In this document: one piece after another, positions 36,650-45,675 of the stretch | How the letters are laid out: each line of letters opens with the position of its first letter | Numbering within the stretch: position 1 is the stretch's first letter | Source: Arenibacter catalasegens | GTDB lineage: Bacteria; Bacteroidota; Bacteroidia; Flavobacteriales; Flavobacteriaceae | Direction: 5' to 3' | DNA length: 64,000 nt | NCBI RefSeq assembly: GCF_002909235.1 | Contig: NZ_PHQQ01000004.1 | Span: forward strand, 144,973 to 208,972 | Translations under genes and position numbers: made by a program | Notes under the pieces: model-generated | Told to the model about the DNA's origin: nothing | The model's input: the letters and a program-made list of their open reading frames with translations, nothing else | Database searches by the model: none

Positions 36650-36650
36650 T

Positions 36651-37166
36651 ATGTTCAATAAAAATTTAAAATTAGTCATAGCTGCTTTAATCATAGCCTA
36701 TGCCGTATATCAATTTATAGAAGGTAATATTGGAAATGGAATTTCCCTGATCCTCCTATCCTCTATTTTCATATTTCTATATTTTAGGAATGAAATTATT
36801 TTATTGGCATTCTTGAAAATGCGTAAACAGGATTTGGCCGGTACCAAGAAATGGCTCGACAAAATAAAAAATCCAGATGCCGCTCTTACCTTAAAGCAGA
36901 ATGGTTATTATAATTACCTTAACGGTATTATATTCTCTCAGACCAATCTTACCCAAGCCGAAAAATACTTTAAAAAAGCATTGAAATTTGGTCTCAATAT
37001 GGATTATGATGTCGCCATGGCTAAATTGAGCCTTGCGGGTATTGCAATGCAAAAACGCAGAAAAAGAGAGGCTACCATGCTCTTGAACGAAGCTAAGAAA
37101 CTGGACAAGCAGAACATGCTTGCCGAGCAGATAAAGATGATGCAGCAGCAGATGAAAAAAATATAA
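36651..37166 (+). CDS. Small membrane protein with TPR-like tail
   Basis: A 171-residue protein with two hydrophobic helices (about 8-25 and 30-52) followed by a helical region with TPR-like pattern around NGYYNYLNGIIFSQTNLTQA and AEKYFKKALKFG, ending in a Lys/Gln/Met-rich stretch. It is probably anchored in the inner membrane with the repeat region in the cytoplasm. The start follows the DUF6263 stop by one base. No specific function is known to me. Confidence 0.7.
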   Translation: MFNKNLKLVIAALIIAYAVYQFIEGNIGNGISLILLSSIFIFLYFRNEIILLAFLKMRKQDLAGTKKWLDKIKNPDAALTLKQNGYYNYLNGIIFSQTNLTQAEKYFKKALKFGLNMDYDVAMAKLSLAGIAMQKRRKREATMLLNEAKKLDKQNMLAEQIKMMQQQMKKI

Positions 37167-37239
37167 CGGGAAGTGTAAGAGTAACAACTAAATAGGATCT
37201 CCCTAAGATCGTTTTAGAAAAGACCTTAGTGAACTTAAC

Positions 37240-38703
37240 TCAAAGTAATGGTGCCCATAACCTACTAAATGACTCCTGTAGTTTACGACCTATACCACGG
37301 CTTTCCCAACGGTCTAGAGTAACCTCTTCACAATCTATGATATCCAATTCAAATTGCTTCCTCATTTGTGCATTTATTGCTTTATTGTAGATCAACGCAT
37401 TTATTTCGAAGTTCATGGAAAAACTACGATAATCCAAATTGGCCGTGCCAATACTTGAAAACATATTATCTATTACGAGCGTTTTAGCATGAATAAAACC
37501 TTTGCAATACCTATAAATAATTATTCCAGAATTTAGACATTCCTCAATATAGGAATCCGTGGCATACTGGGCGGCCCATGAATCCGATTCATAAGGTATA
37601 ATAATTTTAACTTCCACCCCACTCCTGGCAGCTGTGGTCAATGCGGTTAAAATGGCAGTATTAGGCATAAAATAAGGGGTGGCGATCAATATACTTTCCC
37701 TAGCTGTGTTAATAGCACAAAACATAGCTTCCATAATATTGGCCCAATCACTATCTGGGCCACTGGCGGCTATTTGTATGGCGACCGGTTTCTTAGGCTT
37801 AGACTTATGTTTTGGTAGTAATATTTCCTCAATTTCTAATTCTTCTTTTGCAGCAAAATTCCAACTCAACAAGAATGAAGATTGTAAGGCTCCGACCGCC
37901 CCTCCTTCGATACGGAGATGCGTATCTCGCCAATATCGATCATTTTCAAAGCTGTTGTCGTATTTCTGATCCAGATTAATTCCTCCCACATAACCTATAT
38001 CACCATCTATGACAACAATTTTTCTATGGTCTCGGTAATTTAACTTACTAGTAGAATTAGAGAAAAGAACGGGCATAAATGCAAAGTGCTTCACTCCGTA
38101 GGTAGTAAGTTTCTTTTTATTTTTATTGGAAATGTTACTGCCTACGTCATCATAGATTAATCGCACCAAAACACCTTCTTTTGCTTTTTGGCAAAGTATA
38201 TCTATAATTTCTGACCCCAGTCCATTATCAAAAAGAACAAAATATTCCAGGTGAATATGATGCTTGGCATTCTTCAGGTCATCTCGTAATACTTTAAATT
38301 TAGCTTCCCCATTAACTAGGATATCTACCTTATTATCAAACGTTAAGACTGCCTTATCATTATTTCTTAGTAAATGGTAAATCTTATAAATCCCTTCCCC
38401 AAACTTTTCCTCTAGCCCCTCTTTCTCCTCTCGATTAAGGCTAAATTTCTCCTGCCATCTTTTGAGCCTACTATTATCATTGATATATTTTTTATTAAAT
38501 ATCTTATCTTTTCGGTAGTCCTGTCCAAAAAAATAATAAACCAAGAGTCCCACAAATGGAAAGACTATTAGAGCAAATATATAAGATAAGGTTTTTACAG
38601 GGTTTCTGTTTTTTAAAACAATAACCACCAATAATATGATTACCAAGATATAGTTAATTCCAAGGAGAATGGACCAAATATTATCTTTTAGGTAAGACAT
38701 CAT
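37240..38703 (-). CDS. cls: Cardiolipin synthase, PLD family
   Basis: A 487-residue membrane phosphatidyltransferase that joins two phosphatidylglycerol molecules into cardiolipin. Two N-terminal membrane helices (about 8-30 and 38-60) precede two phospholipase D domains with HKD-type motifs HRKIVVIDGDIGYVGGIN and HAKTLVIDNMFSSIGTANLD. Length is typical. The gene starts directly at the end of the upstream lytic transglycosylase gene with no gap, indicating an operon for envelope upkeep. Confidence 0.92.
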   Translation of the reverse strand: MMSYLKDNIWSILLGINYILVIILLVVIVLKNRNPVKTLSYIFALIVFPFVGLLVYYFFGQDYRKDKIFNKKYINDNSRLKRWQEKFSLNREEKEGLEEKFGEGIYKIYHLLRNNDKAVLTFDNKVDILVNGEAKFKVLRDDLKNAKHHIHLEYFVLFDNGLGSEIIDILCQKAKEGVLVRLIYDDVGSNISNKNKKKLTTYGVKHFAFMPVLFSNSTSKLNYRDHRKIVVIDGDIGYVGGINLDQKYDNSFENDRYWRDTHLRIEGGAVGALQSSFLLSWNFAAKEELEIEEILLPKHKSKPKKPVAIQIAASGPDSDWANIMEAMFCAINTARESILIATPYFMPNTAILTALTTAARSGVEVKIIIPYESDSWAAQYATDSYIEECLNSGIIIYRYCKGFIHAKTLVIDNMFSSIGTANLDYRSFSMNFEINALIYNKAINAQMRKQFELDIIDCEEVTLDRWESRGIGRKLQESFSRLWAPLL

Positions 38704-39660
38704 TTATTTTGAAACCTTGTAGTATCCTTTATTTGGAATTTCTATAGTATACTTCTTCTTGGAAGCATTGTTTAAATGTGGCTCTCTTAGCCATGGGTTA
38801 TGCCTCTTTAAAATTTTGTAGTTTATTTCATATAGATTGGCAAAGTCGGCGAAATTACTAACCGATTCATCTATTTCAACGTTAAAGGTTGGAACAGCGC
38901 TATACATATCTTCTTTTTCTATGTGAAAACCGTACTTCTCAGGGTTGGAAAGAATCTCCTTTATTGCTAAAATACGAAACACATAACGTCCAGTTTCTTC
39001 TCCCAAAAGGAGGTCATAATAACCGTCCGCTTTCTGTATACCCATATACTTTTGTATTCCACCTGCCCCGGCGTTATATGCAGCAGCAGCCAGAGTCCAG
39101 CTACCAAATTTCGATTTTGATTTATTCAAATATCTACAAGCCACTTCGGTCGATTTTTCAATATGGTACCTTTCATCCACATTGGAGTTTATTTCCAATC
39201 CATATTCCTTTCCTGTTGCGCTCATTATCTGCCAAAAACCCGTTGCTCCTGCAGGAGAAACAACATTTTGAAGTCCACTCTCTGCAAGTGCCAAGTATTT
39301 AAAATCGTCCGGGATGCCATTTTTGGCCAAAATTGGCTCTATAATTGGAAAAAATTTATTTGCCCGTTTCATTAAAAGCAGGGCATTGGACTGCCAATAG
39401 GTATTTACCAAAAATTCACGATCAACACGCTCCATTATCTCTGGGTCATCGAATGGCACAGATTCGCCTGAGAAATTCAAATCTTCTGGTATCTCAATTG
39501 CTGTGATTCGGTACCCCACATCGCCTGCGTCATTTGTTTCAGGTGTGGAATCCTCCATTACCATGGCCGTTTCCTTGTACTGATTTTGTACAGCAAATAT
39601 TAAGGTGCTTCCCACGAAAAAAACTCCCAAAATCATTAAAACGTTCTTTATAATCTTCAT
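38704..39660 (-). CDS. Lytic transglycosylase, MltD-like
   Basis: A 318-residue murein hydrolase with an N-terminal signal or anchor helix (about 7-24). The SLT domain (about 100-240) has the catalytic Glu in ALAESGLQN (E127), then GATGFWQIMSATGKEYGL and AAAAYNAGAGGIQKYM, the usual family 1 motifs. A C-terminal segment (about 270-315, NFADFANLYEINYKILKRHN) resembles a LysM wall-binding domain. It cleaves glycan strands to 1,6-anhydro-muropeptides in the periplasm. It shares an operon with cls. Confidence 0.88.
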   Translation of the reverse strand: MKIIKNVLMILGVFFVGSTLIFAVQNQYKETAMVMEDSTPETNDAGDVGYRITAIEIPEDLNFSGESVPFDDPEIMERVDREFLVNTYWQSNALLLMKRANKFFPIIEPILAKNGIPDDFKYLALAESGLQNVVSPAGATGFWQIMSATGKEYGLEINSNVDERYHIEKSTEVACRYLNKSKSKFGSWTLAAAAYNAGAGGIQKYMGIQKADGYYDLLLGEETGRYVFRILAIKEILSNPEKYGFHIEKEDMYSAVPTFNVEIDESVSNFADFANLYEINYKILKRHNPWLREPHLNNASKKKYTIEIPNKGYYKVSK

Positions 39661-39786
39661 CTGTTATATTTTTAAAATTGCTAATTATTCCTAATTTGTC
39701 TCTTTACATTGGGTAAGCCGTTCTGCTACTTTGGTATTCCATACCTCCTACCCTGTTCTAGTTCAAAGATATTAAATAGAACTGCC

Positions 39787-40464
39787 TTATTGCAAAATAA
39801 TTGTGGGTAAGTGTTCATTAAACCATTTTGATCGGTGAATTATCATCGTATGGGTCCCATTTTTAACTGTAATACAATCTTTAATGTGGCTTACTGGAAA
39901 GACGGGGTCTTTTTCCCCGTGAATATGTACAATGTTCTCCTGGCACTTAGTTTGTTGCCAATTTATGATGGTATTTATGGACCAGTCCAGATAATATTTG
40001 TCGCGTATGGATAAATACTGTTCATAAAGTGCCAAGCGCTTGGGAACAGTTTCCCCAAAGGCGTATTTGGCCAACAATTCCATATTATTCACGAGTCCTG
40101 TGGGTAATAACTTGTGTACTCTGGTATATTTGGCGAAAATCATTCTCCTGGGCAGTTCCGATTTACTCTTAACGCTCGAAATTATTATTACTTTCCTCAC
40201 CGTAATGTGTTTTGCCATTTCCTGAACAAGAATTCCACCAAAGGAGACCCCTATTAGAACGGCATTGTCATGTTTTACATAACTGCACATTCTCAAGGCA
40301 TATTCTTCCAAAGATATATCCTTGTCAGGAATGATCCAATCTAAACAATGCTTTTCAAAGGTCTCCGTTGGTAGGTTTATGTTGTCAAAAATAGTTGTAT
40401 TGGCAGCCATTCCAGGCATGAAATAAACGTGTATTTTATTGTGGACCATTTGGTTTTTCAGCAT
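39787..40464 (-). CDS. Alpha/beta hydrolase
   Basis: A 225-residue cytoplasmic alpha/beta hydrolase. The nucleophile elbow is GVSFGG and the likely catalytic His is in NGTHTMI near the end; the acidic residue may be in HGEKDPVFPV. The early MPGMAANTTIF stretch suits the oxyanion hole. Substrate unknown. It lies alone between the transglycosylase gene and a divergent small acetyltransferase gene. Confidence 0.75.
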   Translation of the reverse strand: MLKNQMVHNKIHVYFMPGMAANTTIFDNINLPTETFEKHCLDWIIPDKDISLEEYALRMCSYVKHDNAVLIGVSFGGILVQEMAKHITVRKVIIISSVKSKSELPRRMIFAKYTRVHKLLPTGLVNNMELLAKYAFGETVPKRLALYEQYLSIRDKYYLDWSINTIINWQQTKCQENIVHIHGEKDPVFPVSHIKDCITVKNGTHTMIIHRSKWFNEHLPTIILQ

Positions 40465-40612
40465 TCTATTTAAATAGGATAATTGCTTTTTTTTAGCTAA
40501 CTTTGTTTTCTTGGCTTTTTCGTCCCCACTTATTTTTACCTAATTTATAAGCCTAGATTGTAATTTGAGAACGTTATGATCCAAAATTAGTCATTATTTA
40601 AAATCAAACTAT

Positions 40613-40906
40613 ATGAATGAAGTAGAAATTAAGGACAATGGCTTCTTGAGACAATTTGAAGCCAAGGTTGACGGCCACTTGGCCAAGATTGAGTATTCTT
40701 CCCAAGAACGCAAAGTTTTTTTAACCAAACTTGTAATTCCTGAGGAAATAACAAAGGAAGGTTTTAAAGAAGATTTCATTAAAAGTGTTTTGAGCCATAT
40801 CCAAGAACAGAATTTAAGAGTCGTACCCACTAGCCCTCAAATAGCAGGTTTCTTGAGGAAGAATCGACAATACAAAGAAATGCTTCCCGTAGGAATAAGA
40901 ATATAA
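40613..40906 (+). CDS. Small GNAT-type N-acetyltransferase (YjdJ-like)
   Basis: A 97-residue protein of the minimal GNAT family exemplified by YjdJ and human NATD1. The core FEAKVDGHLAKIEYS, VFLTKLVIPEE and VVPTSPQIAGFLRKN is typical, though the usual acetyl-CoA P-loop is reduced. The target is unknown. It is monocistronic and ends at a strong terminator. Confidence 0.8.
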   Translation: MNEVEIKDNGFLRQFEAKVDGHLAKIEYSSQERKVFLTKLVIPEEITKEGFKEDFIKSVLSHIQEQNLRVVPTSPQIAGFLRKNRQYKEMLPVGIRI

Positions 40907-40917
40907 TAGACTTCAGC

Positions 40918-40947
40918 AAAAAACCTCTCAGTTATGAGAGGTTTTTT
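40918..40947. terminator. Terminator between GNAT gene and mtaB
   Basis: A perfect stem AAAAAACCTCTCA with a GTTA loop is followed by a T-run on the plus strand and has an A-run on its other side. It lies between convergent genes and can act in both directions. Confidence 0.9.
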
Positions 40948-40990
40948 ACTTTTATTCTTAATCTAACAGTACTAAGAGATTTTGATTAGG

Positions 40991-42322
40991 CTAGGCCAAT
41001 GCCATGCTACCTACTTCAATACATCTCACCATTCCGTCATCATCAATTTCTGTAAGATTTACCTCGTGCAAAGTGTTGACCAAACTGGGGTTCCAAGGTG
41101 CTTTTACTTTTACATAATTTTCCGTAAAACCGTGTATATAACCTTCTTTGTTCTCGGATTCGTACAATACCGTTCTAATAGAACCTAATTGTCCTTCATA
41201 AAAAGCCCGTCTTTTTTTCACCGAAAGACCCCTTAACATTTTACTTCTCTTGTTTCTAACTTTTTTAGGCACTACCCCATTTAATTCAACAGCCTTTGTA
41301 TTATCCCTTTCAGAATAAGTAAATACGTGGAGGTAAGAAATATCCAATTCATTTAAGAAATTATAAGTTTCTAAAAAATGTGCCTCTGTTTCTCCTGGAA
41401 ATCCAACTATTACATCCACTCCTATACAGGCGTGCGGCATAACTTCCTTAATTCTTTTAACCCGATCAACATATAGATTGGTCAAATATCTTCTGCTCAT
41501 TAATTTAAGAATGGCATCACTTCCGCTCTGTAGGGGAATATGAAAATGAGGGACAAAAGAATTGCTTTGCGCCACAAAATCTATGGTTTCATTTTTTAAT
41601 AGATTTGGTTCAATCGATGAAATTCGTAAACGGTGAATTCCATCTACCCCATCCAAAGCTTTTACCAGATCCAAAAAAGTATGTTCATGTTTTTTGTTAC
41701 CAAATTCCCCTTTCCCATAATCGCCAATATTAACTCCGGTAAGCACAATTTCCTTAATACCCTTTGCTGAGATTTCCGCGGCGTTCGTTAAGACATTCTG
41801 AAGGGTATCGCTCCTAGAAATCCCTCTAGCCAACGGAATGGTACAATAGGTACATTTATAATCGCAGCCATCCTGCACTTTTAAAAATGCCCTAGTACGA
41901 TCGCCAATGGCATAACTGCCCACATAGAAGTCGGCCTCCTCTATTTCACAAGAATGTACCTCTCCAAAATCATTCTTGGAAAGATCATTGACATAATCTG
42001 CAATCTTGAATTTTTCGGTTGCTCCCAAAACAAGGTCAACACCGTCTACAGCGGCTAACTCCTCGGGTTTAAGTTGTGCATAGCAGCCTATAGCAGCTAC
42101 AAATGCATTTGGATTGCTTTTTTGTGCTTGCTTAACAATCGATTTAAATCGCTTATCGGCATTTTCTGTAACGGAACATGTATTGATGACATACATATCC
42201 GCATTTTCAGAAAAATCCACACGTTCAAAGCCTTCCTCCACCAAATCTCTAGCTATGGTCGATGTTTCCGAAAAATTGAGCTTGCAGCCCAAAGTATAGA
42301 AAGCTACCTTTTTTTTCATCAT
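40991..42322 (-). CDS. mtaB: tRNA t6A37 methylthiotransferase
   Basis: A 443-residue radical-SAM enzyme that adds a methylthio group to t6A at position 37 of ANN-decoding tRNAs. The N-terminal UPF0004 cluster ligands are C13, C49 and C80; the radical-SAM cluster is C153-x3-C157-x2-C160 (DGCDYKCTYCTIP). The TLGCKLN start and a C-terminal TRAM-like region fit MtaB rather than MiaB or RimO. It is a stand-alone gene with a TATATTTG -7 box at 42387-42380 about 60 bases upstream. Confidence 0.93.
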   Translation of the reverse strand: MMKKKVAFYTLGCKLNFSETSTIARDLVEEGFERVDFSENADMYVINTCSVTENADKRFKSIVKQAQKSNPNAFVAAIGCYAQLKPEELAAVDGVDLVLGATEKFKIADYVNDLSKNDFGEVHSCEIEEADFYVGSYAIGDRTRAFLKVQDGCDYKCTYCTIPLARGISRSDTLQNVLTNAAEISAKGIKEIVLTGVNIGDYGKGEFGNKKHEHTFLDLVKALDGVDGIHRLRISSIEPNLLKNETIDFVAQSNSFVPHFHIPLQSGSDAILKLMSRRYLTNLYVDRVKRIKEVMPHACIGVDVIVGFPGETEAHFLETYNFLNELDISYLHVFTYSERDNTKAVELNGVVPKKVRNKRSKMLRGLSVKKRRAFYEGQLGSIRTVLYESENKEGYIHGFTENYVKVKAPWNPSLVNTLHEVNLTEIDDDGMVRCIEVGSMALA

Positions 42323-42379
42323 TATCTTTCTTTCTCTGAATATAATTCAGTTTCTTATAAACCTAATCCAAAATGACTG

Positions 42380-42387
42380 CAAATATA
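42380..42387 (-). promoter_or_regulatory. -7 box upstream of mtaB
   Basis: TATATTTG on the minus strand, followed by CAG as in many flavobacterial promoters, lies 58 bases before the mtaB start. No TTTG is present at the -33 distance. Confidence 0.5.
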
Positions 42388-42448
42388 CCAAATAATTAGG
42401 CAGCCATTTAGTCCACACAAATGGTTTGGAATATTTAACGGGATATGA

Positions 42449-43624
42449 TTAATCTTTACGCCACTGTTTGGATTCCTCAAAAACGTGGTTAAGGATATTG
42501 GCATCCATTTCATTAAATTCCACTCCCCTACGTGCCATCATTACTTTGGCCGCCTCAAAAGCCTTATTGGGCTGGTAGGTAGTGAAACCGGAGGCGCCTC
42601 CCCAACTAAAACTGGGGATAAAATTCCTAGGGAAACCAGGGACATAAATATTGCAGTTAACACCTATTACCGTTCCGGTATTGAACATAGTATTTATGGC
42701 CGTTTTGCTATGGTCACCCATCATTAGTCCGCAGAATTGGAGTCCTGTCTGTTCAAATTTCTCAGTATCGTAATTCCATAAGCGCACTTTGGCATAATTA
42801 TTCTTTAAATTGGAATTATTGGAATCCGCACCAATGTTGCACCATTCCCCAAGTACCGAATTACCTAGATAACCTTCATGGCCTTTACTAGCATATCCGA
42901 AAATAACAGTATTGCTAATTTCACCGCATACTTTACTATAGGGGCCAACTGTCGTTGGTCCATAAATTCTGGCACCCATCTTTACCACAGCTTTTTCACA
43001 CAATGCGAATCCACCGCGAATAAGATTTCCTTCCCATACCTCTGAATTTTTCCCAAGATATATGGGCCCTTCGTTGGCATTTAAGATACTGTACTCAACA
43101 CTGGCTCCTTCCTCCAAAAAAATATTCGCCGGGTTCACCAAACTATTGGTCTTGGAAATTGGAGCACTTTTCCGTCCTTCGGTCAAGAGGTCAAAATCAG
43201 CTTGTAATGCTTCTCCATTTTTAGAAAATATATCCCAAGTATTTTCAATTCTCAAAACGGGGCCTTCAAATTCTATGTGGGTATAGGTGGAAAAATCTAC
43301 CTCATCTTGCGTCTCTGCAGTATAAAAGGCAATAACATCTTCTCCATAAAATACCGCTTCATTAACTCTTAAATTCGCCACTAAATCCGCCAATTCGGCA
43401 TTGGGCAGGAAAGAAGCATTAATAAGAACATTCTCTTCCATTTCCACCATTGGAAATCTTTCGGAAAGATAATCTTCGGTTATTGTGGTGATAGTACTGC
43501 CCAGATATTTTTCCCATTTTTCCCTTATGGTCAAAATTCCGATTCTAATATCTGCTACTGGTCTGGTAAACGTGAACGGCAAAAGGGCCCTTCTTACCGT
43601 ACCATCAAAAAGAATATAGTTCAT
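42449..43624 (-). CDS. GlmU-family putative sugar nucleotidyltransferase
   Basis: A 391-residue protein combining an N-terminal nucleotidyltransferase-like domain and a C-terminal left-handed beta-helix (about 180-330, with hexapeptide-like turns around ARIYGPTTVGPYSKVCGEIS and GADSNNSNLKNNYAKV). The beginning MNYILFDGTVRRALLPFTFTR lacks the GxGTRM pyrophosphorylase loop of true GlmU, so the uridylyl site is altered. It is a conserved Bacteroidota protein; a role in sugar-nucleotide metabolism is inferred from the fold. It follows rpmE2 and its terminator on the same strand. Confidence 0.8.
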   Translation of the reverse strand: MNYILFDGTVRRALLPFTFTRPVADIRIGILTIREKWEKYLGSTITTITEDYLSERFPMVEMEENVLINASFLPNAELADLVANLRVNEAVFYGEDVIAFYTAETQDEVDFSTYTHIEFEGPVLRIENTWDIFSKNGEALQADFDLLTEGRKSAPISKTNSLVNPANIFLEEGASVEYSILNANEGPIYLGKNSEVWEGNLIRGGFALCEKAVVKMGARIYGPTTVGPYSKVCGEISNTVIFGYASKGHEGYLGNSVLGEWCNIGADSNNSNLKNNYAKVRLWNYDTEKFEQTGLQFCGLMMGDHSKTAINTMFNTGTVIGVNCNIYVPGFPRNFIPSFSWGGASGFTTYQPNKAFEAAKVMMARRGVEFNEMDANILNHVFEESKQWRKD

Positions 43625-43645
43625 ACAACTAAATTAAAACAAAAA

Positions 43646-43667
43646 AAGTCACGCAACTGCGTGACTT
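43646..43667 (-). terminator. Terminator after rpmE2
   Basis: A 9-bp perfect stem (AAGTCACGC) with an AACT loop is followed by a run of seven T on the minus strand, between rpmE2 and the GlmU-family gene. Confidence 0.88.
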
Positions 43668-43691
43668 AATAACTCTTTTATAAAGAAAATA

Positions 43692-43943
43692 TTACTTCTT
43701 AAACTTATCGTATTTGCTCTTAAATTTATCGATACGACCTGCTGTATCCAAAAATTTGGCTTTACCAGTATAGAATGGATGAGAAGTTCTAGAAATCTCC
43801 AATTTAACTAATGGGTATTCTACTCCATCAACATCTAAAGTTTCTTTTGTATCGGCTGTGGACTTAGTAAGGAAAACCTCTTCATTGGACATGTCCTTAA
43901 AGGCTACCAATCTATAATTCCCTGGATGTATATCTTTTTTCAT
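43692..43943 (-). CDS. rpmE2: 50S ribosomal protein L31 type B
   Basis: An 83-residue L31 starting [17 protein letters not shown] and containing [20 protein letters not shown]. It lacks the zinc-binding cysteines of type A L31, so it is the zinc-independent type B form. It lies alone with its own terminator downstream. The start is fixed by the conserved MKKxIHP sequence. Confidence 0.96.
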   Translation of the reverse strand: MKKDIHPGNYRLVAFKDMSNEEVFLTKSTADTKETLDVDGVEYPLVKLEISRTSHPFYTGKAKFLDTAGRIDKFKSKYDKFKK

Positions 43944-44111
43944 TGTAAAAACGTTTGTTCCTGCTTAATTTCGAGGTGCAAATTTAAATATTTTTCTGAA
44001 AAGAACAACTTAAAATCCTAAAAAAGGAAAAATAAAAATTACTTAACTTTAAATGTAACAAATTTAACATCTTCACAACTAATCAAAAAAATCCTTTAAA
44101 ATTTAATCAAC

Positions 44112-44636
44112 ATGGAAGAAACCCAACCAAAAACAGGAAAGTATGCTTTAACTTACGGACTCATCCTAGGTGCCATAGGCGTTGTATTTGCATTAATGCT
44201 ATACTCTTTGGATATGCATTACCAAGGCGGAATGATGGTGCTGAGCGTAAGCCTTTTTATTACTATTGTTATGATAGTAATCGGAATGCTTCAGTTTAAA
44301 AAAGACAATAATGGTTTTATTACTTTTGGACAAGGATTAAAGATCGGGGTGGGCATTGGCCTTATTGGTGGAATTATTGGGATTCTCTTCAATCAGATTA
44401 TGGCCGGGGTAATTGATCCAGACATGATGAACAAGGCCATGGAGTACCAAAAAGGCCTTCTTATGGAAACTACTAAAATGACCCCTGACCAAATTGATGC
44501 CCGAATGGAGGGTAGTAAAAAATTTACTACACCGTCTATGCAGATTGTATTTGGACTAGTGTATAGTGTAGTGGCAAGTTTTTTATTATCACTTATTCCC
44601 GCATTAATTATAAAAAAGCAAGAAACTATTCAGTAA
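44112..44636 (+). CDS. DUF4199 membrane protein
   Basis: A 174-residue protein with four hydrophobic helices (about 12-32, 40-60, 77-97 and 145-168) and a central cytoplasmic or periplasmic loop, KAMEYQKGLLMETTKMTPDQ. It fits DUF4199, a Bacteroidota membrane family of unknown function. It is immediately followed (35 bases) by a glycosyltransferase gene and forms the start of an envelope-related run reaching an MsbA-like transporter. An accessory role for that glycosyltransferase is inferred from position. Confidence 0.78.
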   Translation: MEETQPKTGKYALTYGLILGAIGVVFALMLYSLDMHYQGGMMVLSVSLFITIVMIVIGMLQFKKDNNGFITFGQGLKIGVGIGLIGGIIGILFNQIMAGVIDPDMMNKAMEYQKGLLMETTKMTPDQIDARMEGSKKFTTPSMQIVFGLVYSVVASFLLSLIPALIIKKQETIQ

Positions 44637-44640
44637 TTTG

Positions 44641-44648
44641 TACTTTTG
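44641..44648 (+). promoter_or_regulatory. -7 box before the glycosyltransferase
   Basis: TACTTTTG fits TAnnTTTG and lies 24 bases before the ATG at 44672, just after the DUF4199 stop. No matching -33 box is seen, so this may be an internal promoter or chance. Confidence 0.4.
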
Positions 44649-44671
44649 AAAAGATTTTCCATTAGTACCGA

Positions 44672-45628
44672 ATGAATATATCCATAATAATTCCCTTACT
44701 CAACGAAGAAGAATCGTTAACAGAACTGCATGATTGGATTGTACGCGTAATGCAATCCAATCATTTTTTATATGAAATACTTTTTATCGATGATGGAAGT
44801 ACCGATACCTCTTGGGACATAATCACAAAATTAGGCACATCCAATCCCAATGTAAAGGGAATTCGATTTTTGAAAAATTTCGGAAAATCCCAAGCCTTAC
44901 ATGCGGGCTTCAAAGCTGCACAGGGAAATGTTGTCATAACTATGGATGCGGATTTACAAGATAATCCGGAGGAAATACCCCAATTATATAAACTAATTGA
45001 TCAAGAAGGTTTTGACCTTATTTCCGGTTGGAAGAAAAAGAGATATGATTCCATCATTTCCAAAAATATCCCCTCTAAACTATTTAATTGGGCCGCCCGT
45101 AAAACCTCTGGTGTATATTTACACGACTTTAACTGTGGCCTAAAAGCTTATAAAAGAGAGGTTATAAAGACGATTGAAGTTTCTGGGGAAATGCACCGAT
45201 ATATCCCTGTTTTGGCCAAAAGTGCAGGATTCAACAAAATTGATGAAATGATTGTGCAACATCAGGCCAGAAAATACGGGAAAACCAAATTTGGGATGGA
45301 CCGTTTTATTAATGGTTTTCTAGATTTAATTACCATCTGGTTTGTTTCTAAATTTGGCAAACGACCTATGCACCTTTTTGGTGCTTTGGGAGTCTTAATG
45401 TTTACCATTGGTTTTGGATTTGCACTTTATTTAGGAATCGACAAAATATTCATCAACCCGTTTGGAAGGCTTATCACCGAACGTCCACAATTCTATATTG
45501 CGCTGATAGCCATGGTAATAGGTACACAACTTTTCCTAGCCGGCTTTTTGGGGGAAATTATGGTACGGTCCCGAAAGAATGAAACCCGTTACAATATTAC
45601 AGAAGCGATTAATCTTACCGAAAAATAA
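44672..45628 (+). CDS. Family 2 glycosyltransferase, DPM1/GtrB-like
   Basis: A 318-residue polyprenyl-phosphate glycosyltransferase-like protein. The GT-A domain has ISIIIPLLNEEESLTEL, the metal-binding FIDDGSTD and MDADLQDNPE motifs, followed by NCGLKAYKREV; two C-terminal membrane helices (about 230-255 and 265-290) anchor it. Such enzymes transfer a sugar from a nucleotide donor to undecaprenyl phosphate. The downstream phosphosugar mutase could supply the precursor and the ABC transporter might move a lipid-linked product; both links are inference. Confidence 0.88.
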   Translation: MNISIIIPLLNEEESLTELHDWIVRVMQSNHFLYEILFIDDGSTDTSWDIITKLGTSNPNVKGIRFLKNFGKSQALHAGFKAAQGNVVITMDADLQDNPEEIPQLYKLIDQEGFDLISGWKKKRYDSIISKNIPSKLFNWAARKTSGVYLHDFNCGLKAYKREVIKTIEVSGEMHRYIPVLAKSAGFNKIDEMIVQHQARKYGKTKFGMDRFINGFLDLITIWFVSKFGKRPMHLFGALGVLMFTIGFGFALYLGIDKIFINPFGRLITERPQFYIALIAMVIGTQLFLAGFLGEIMVRSRKNETRYNITEAINLTEK

Positions 45629-45675
45629 ATAAATATTCTTCGTATTTTTAAGAACACATATAACACCAAATTACT

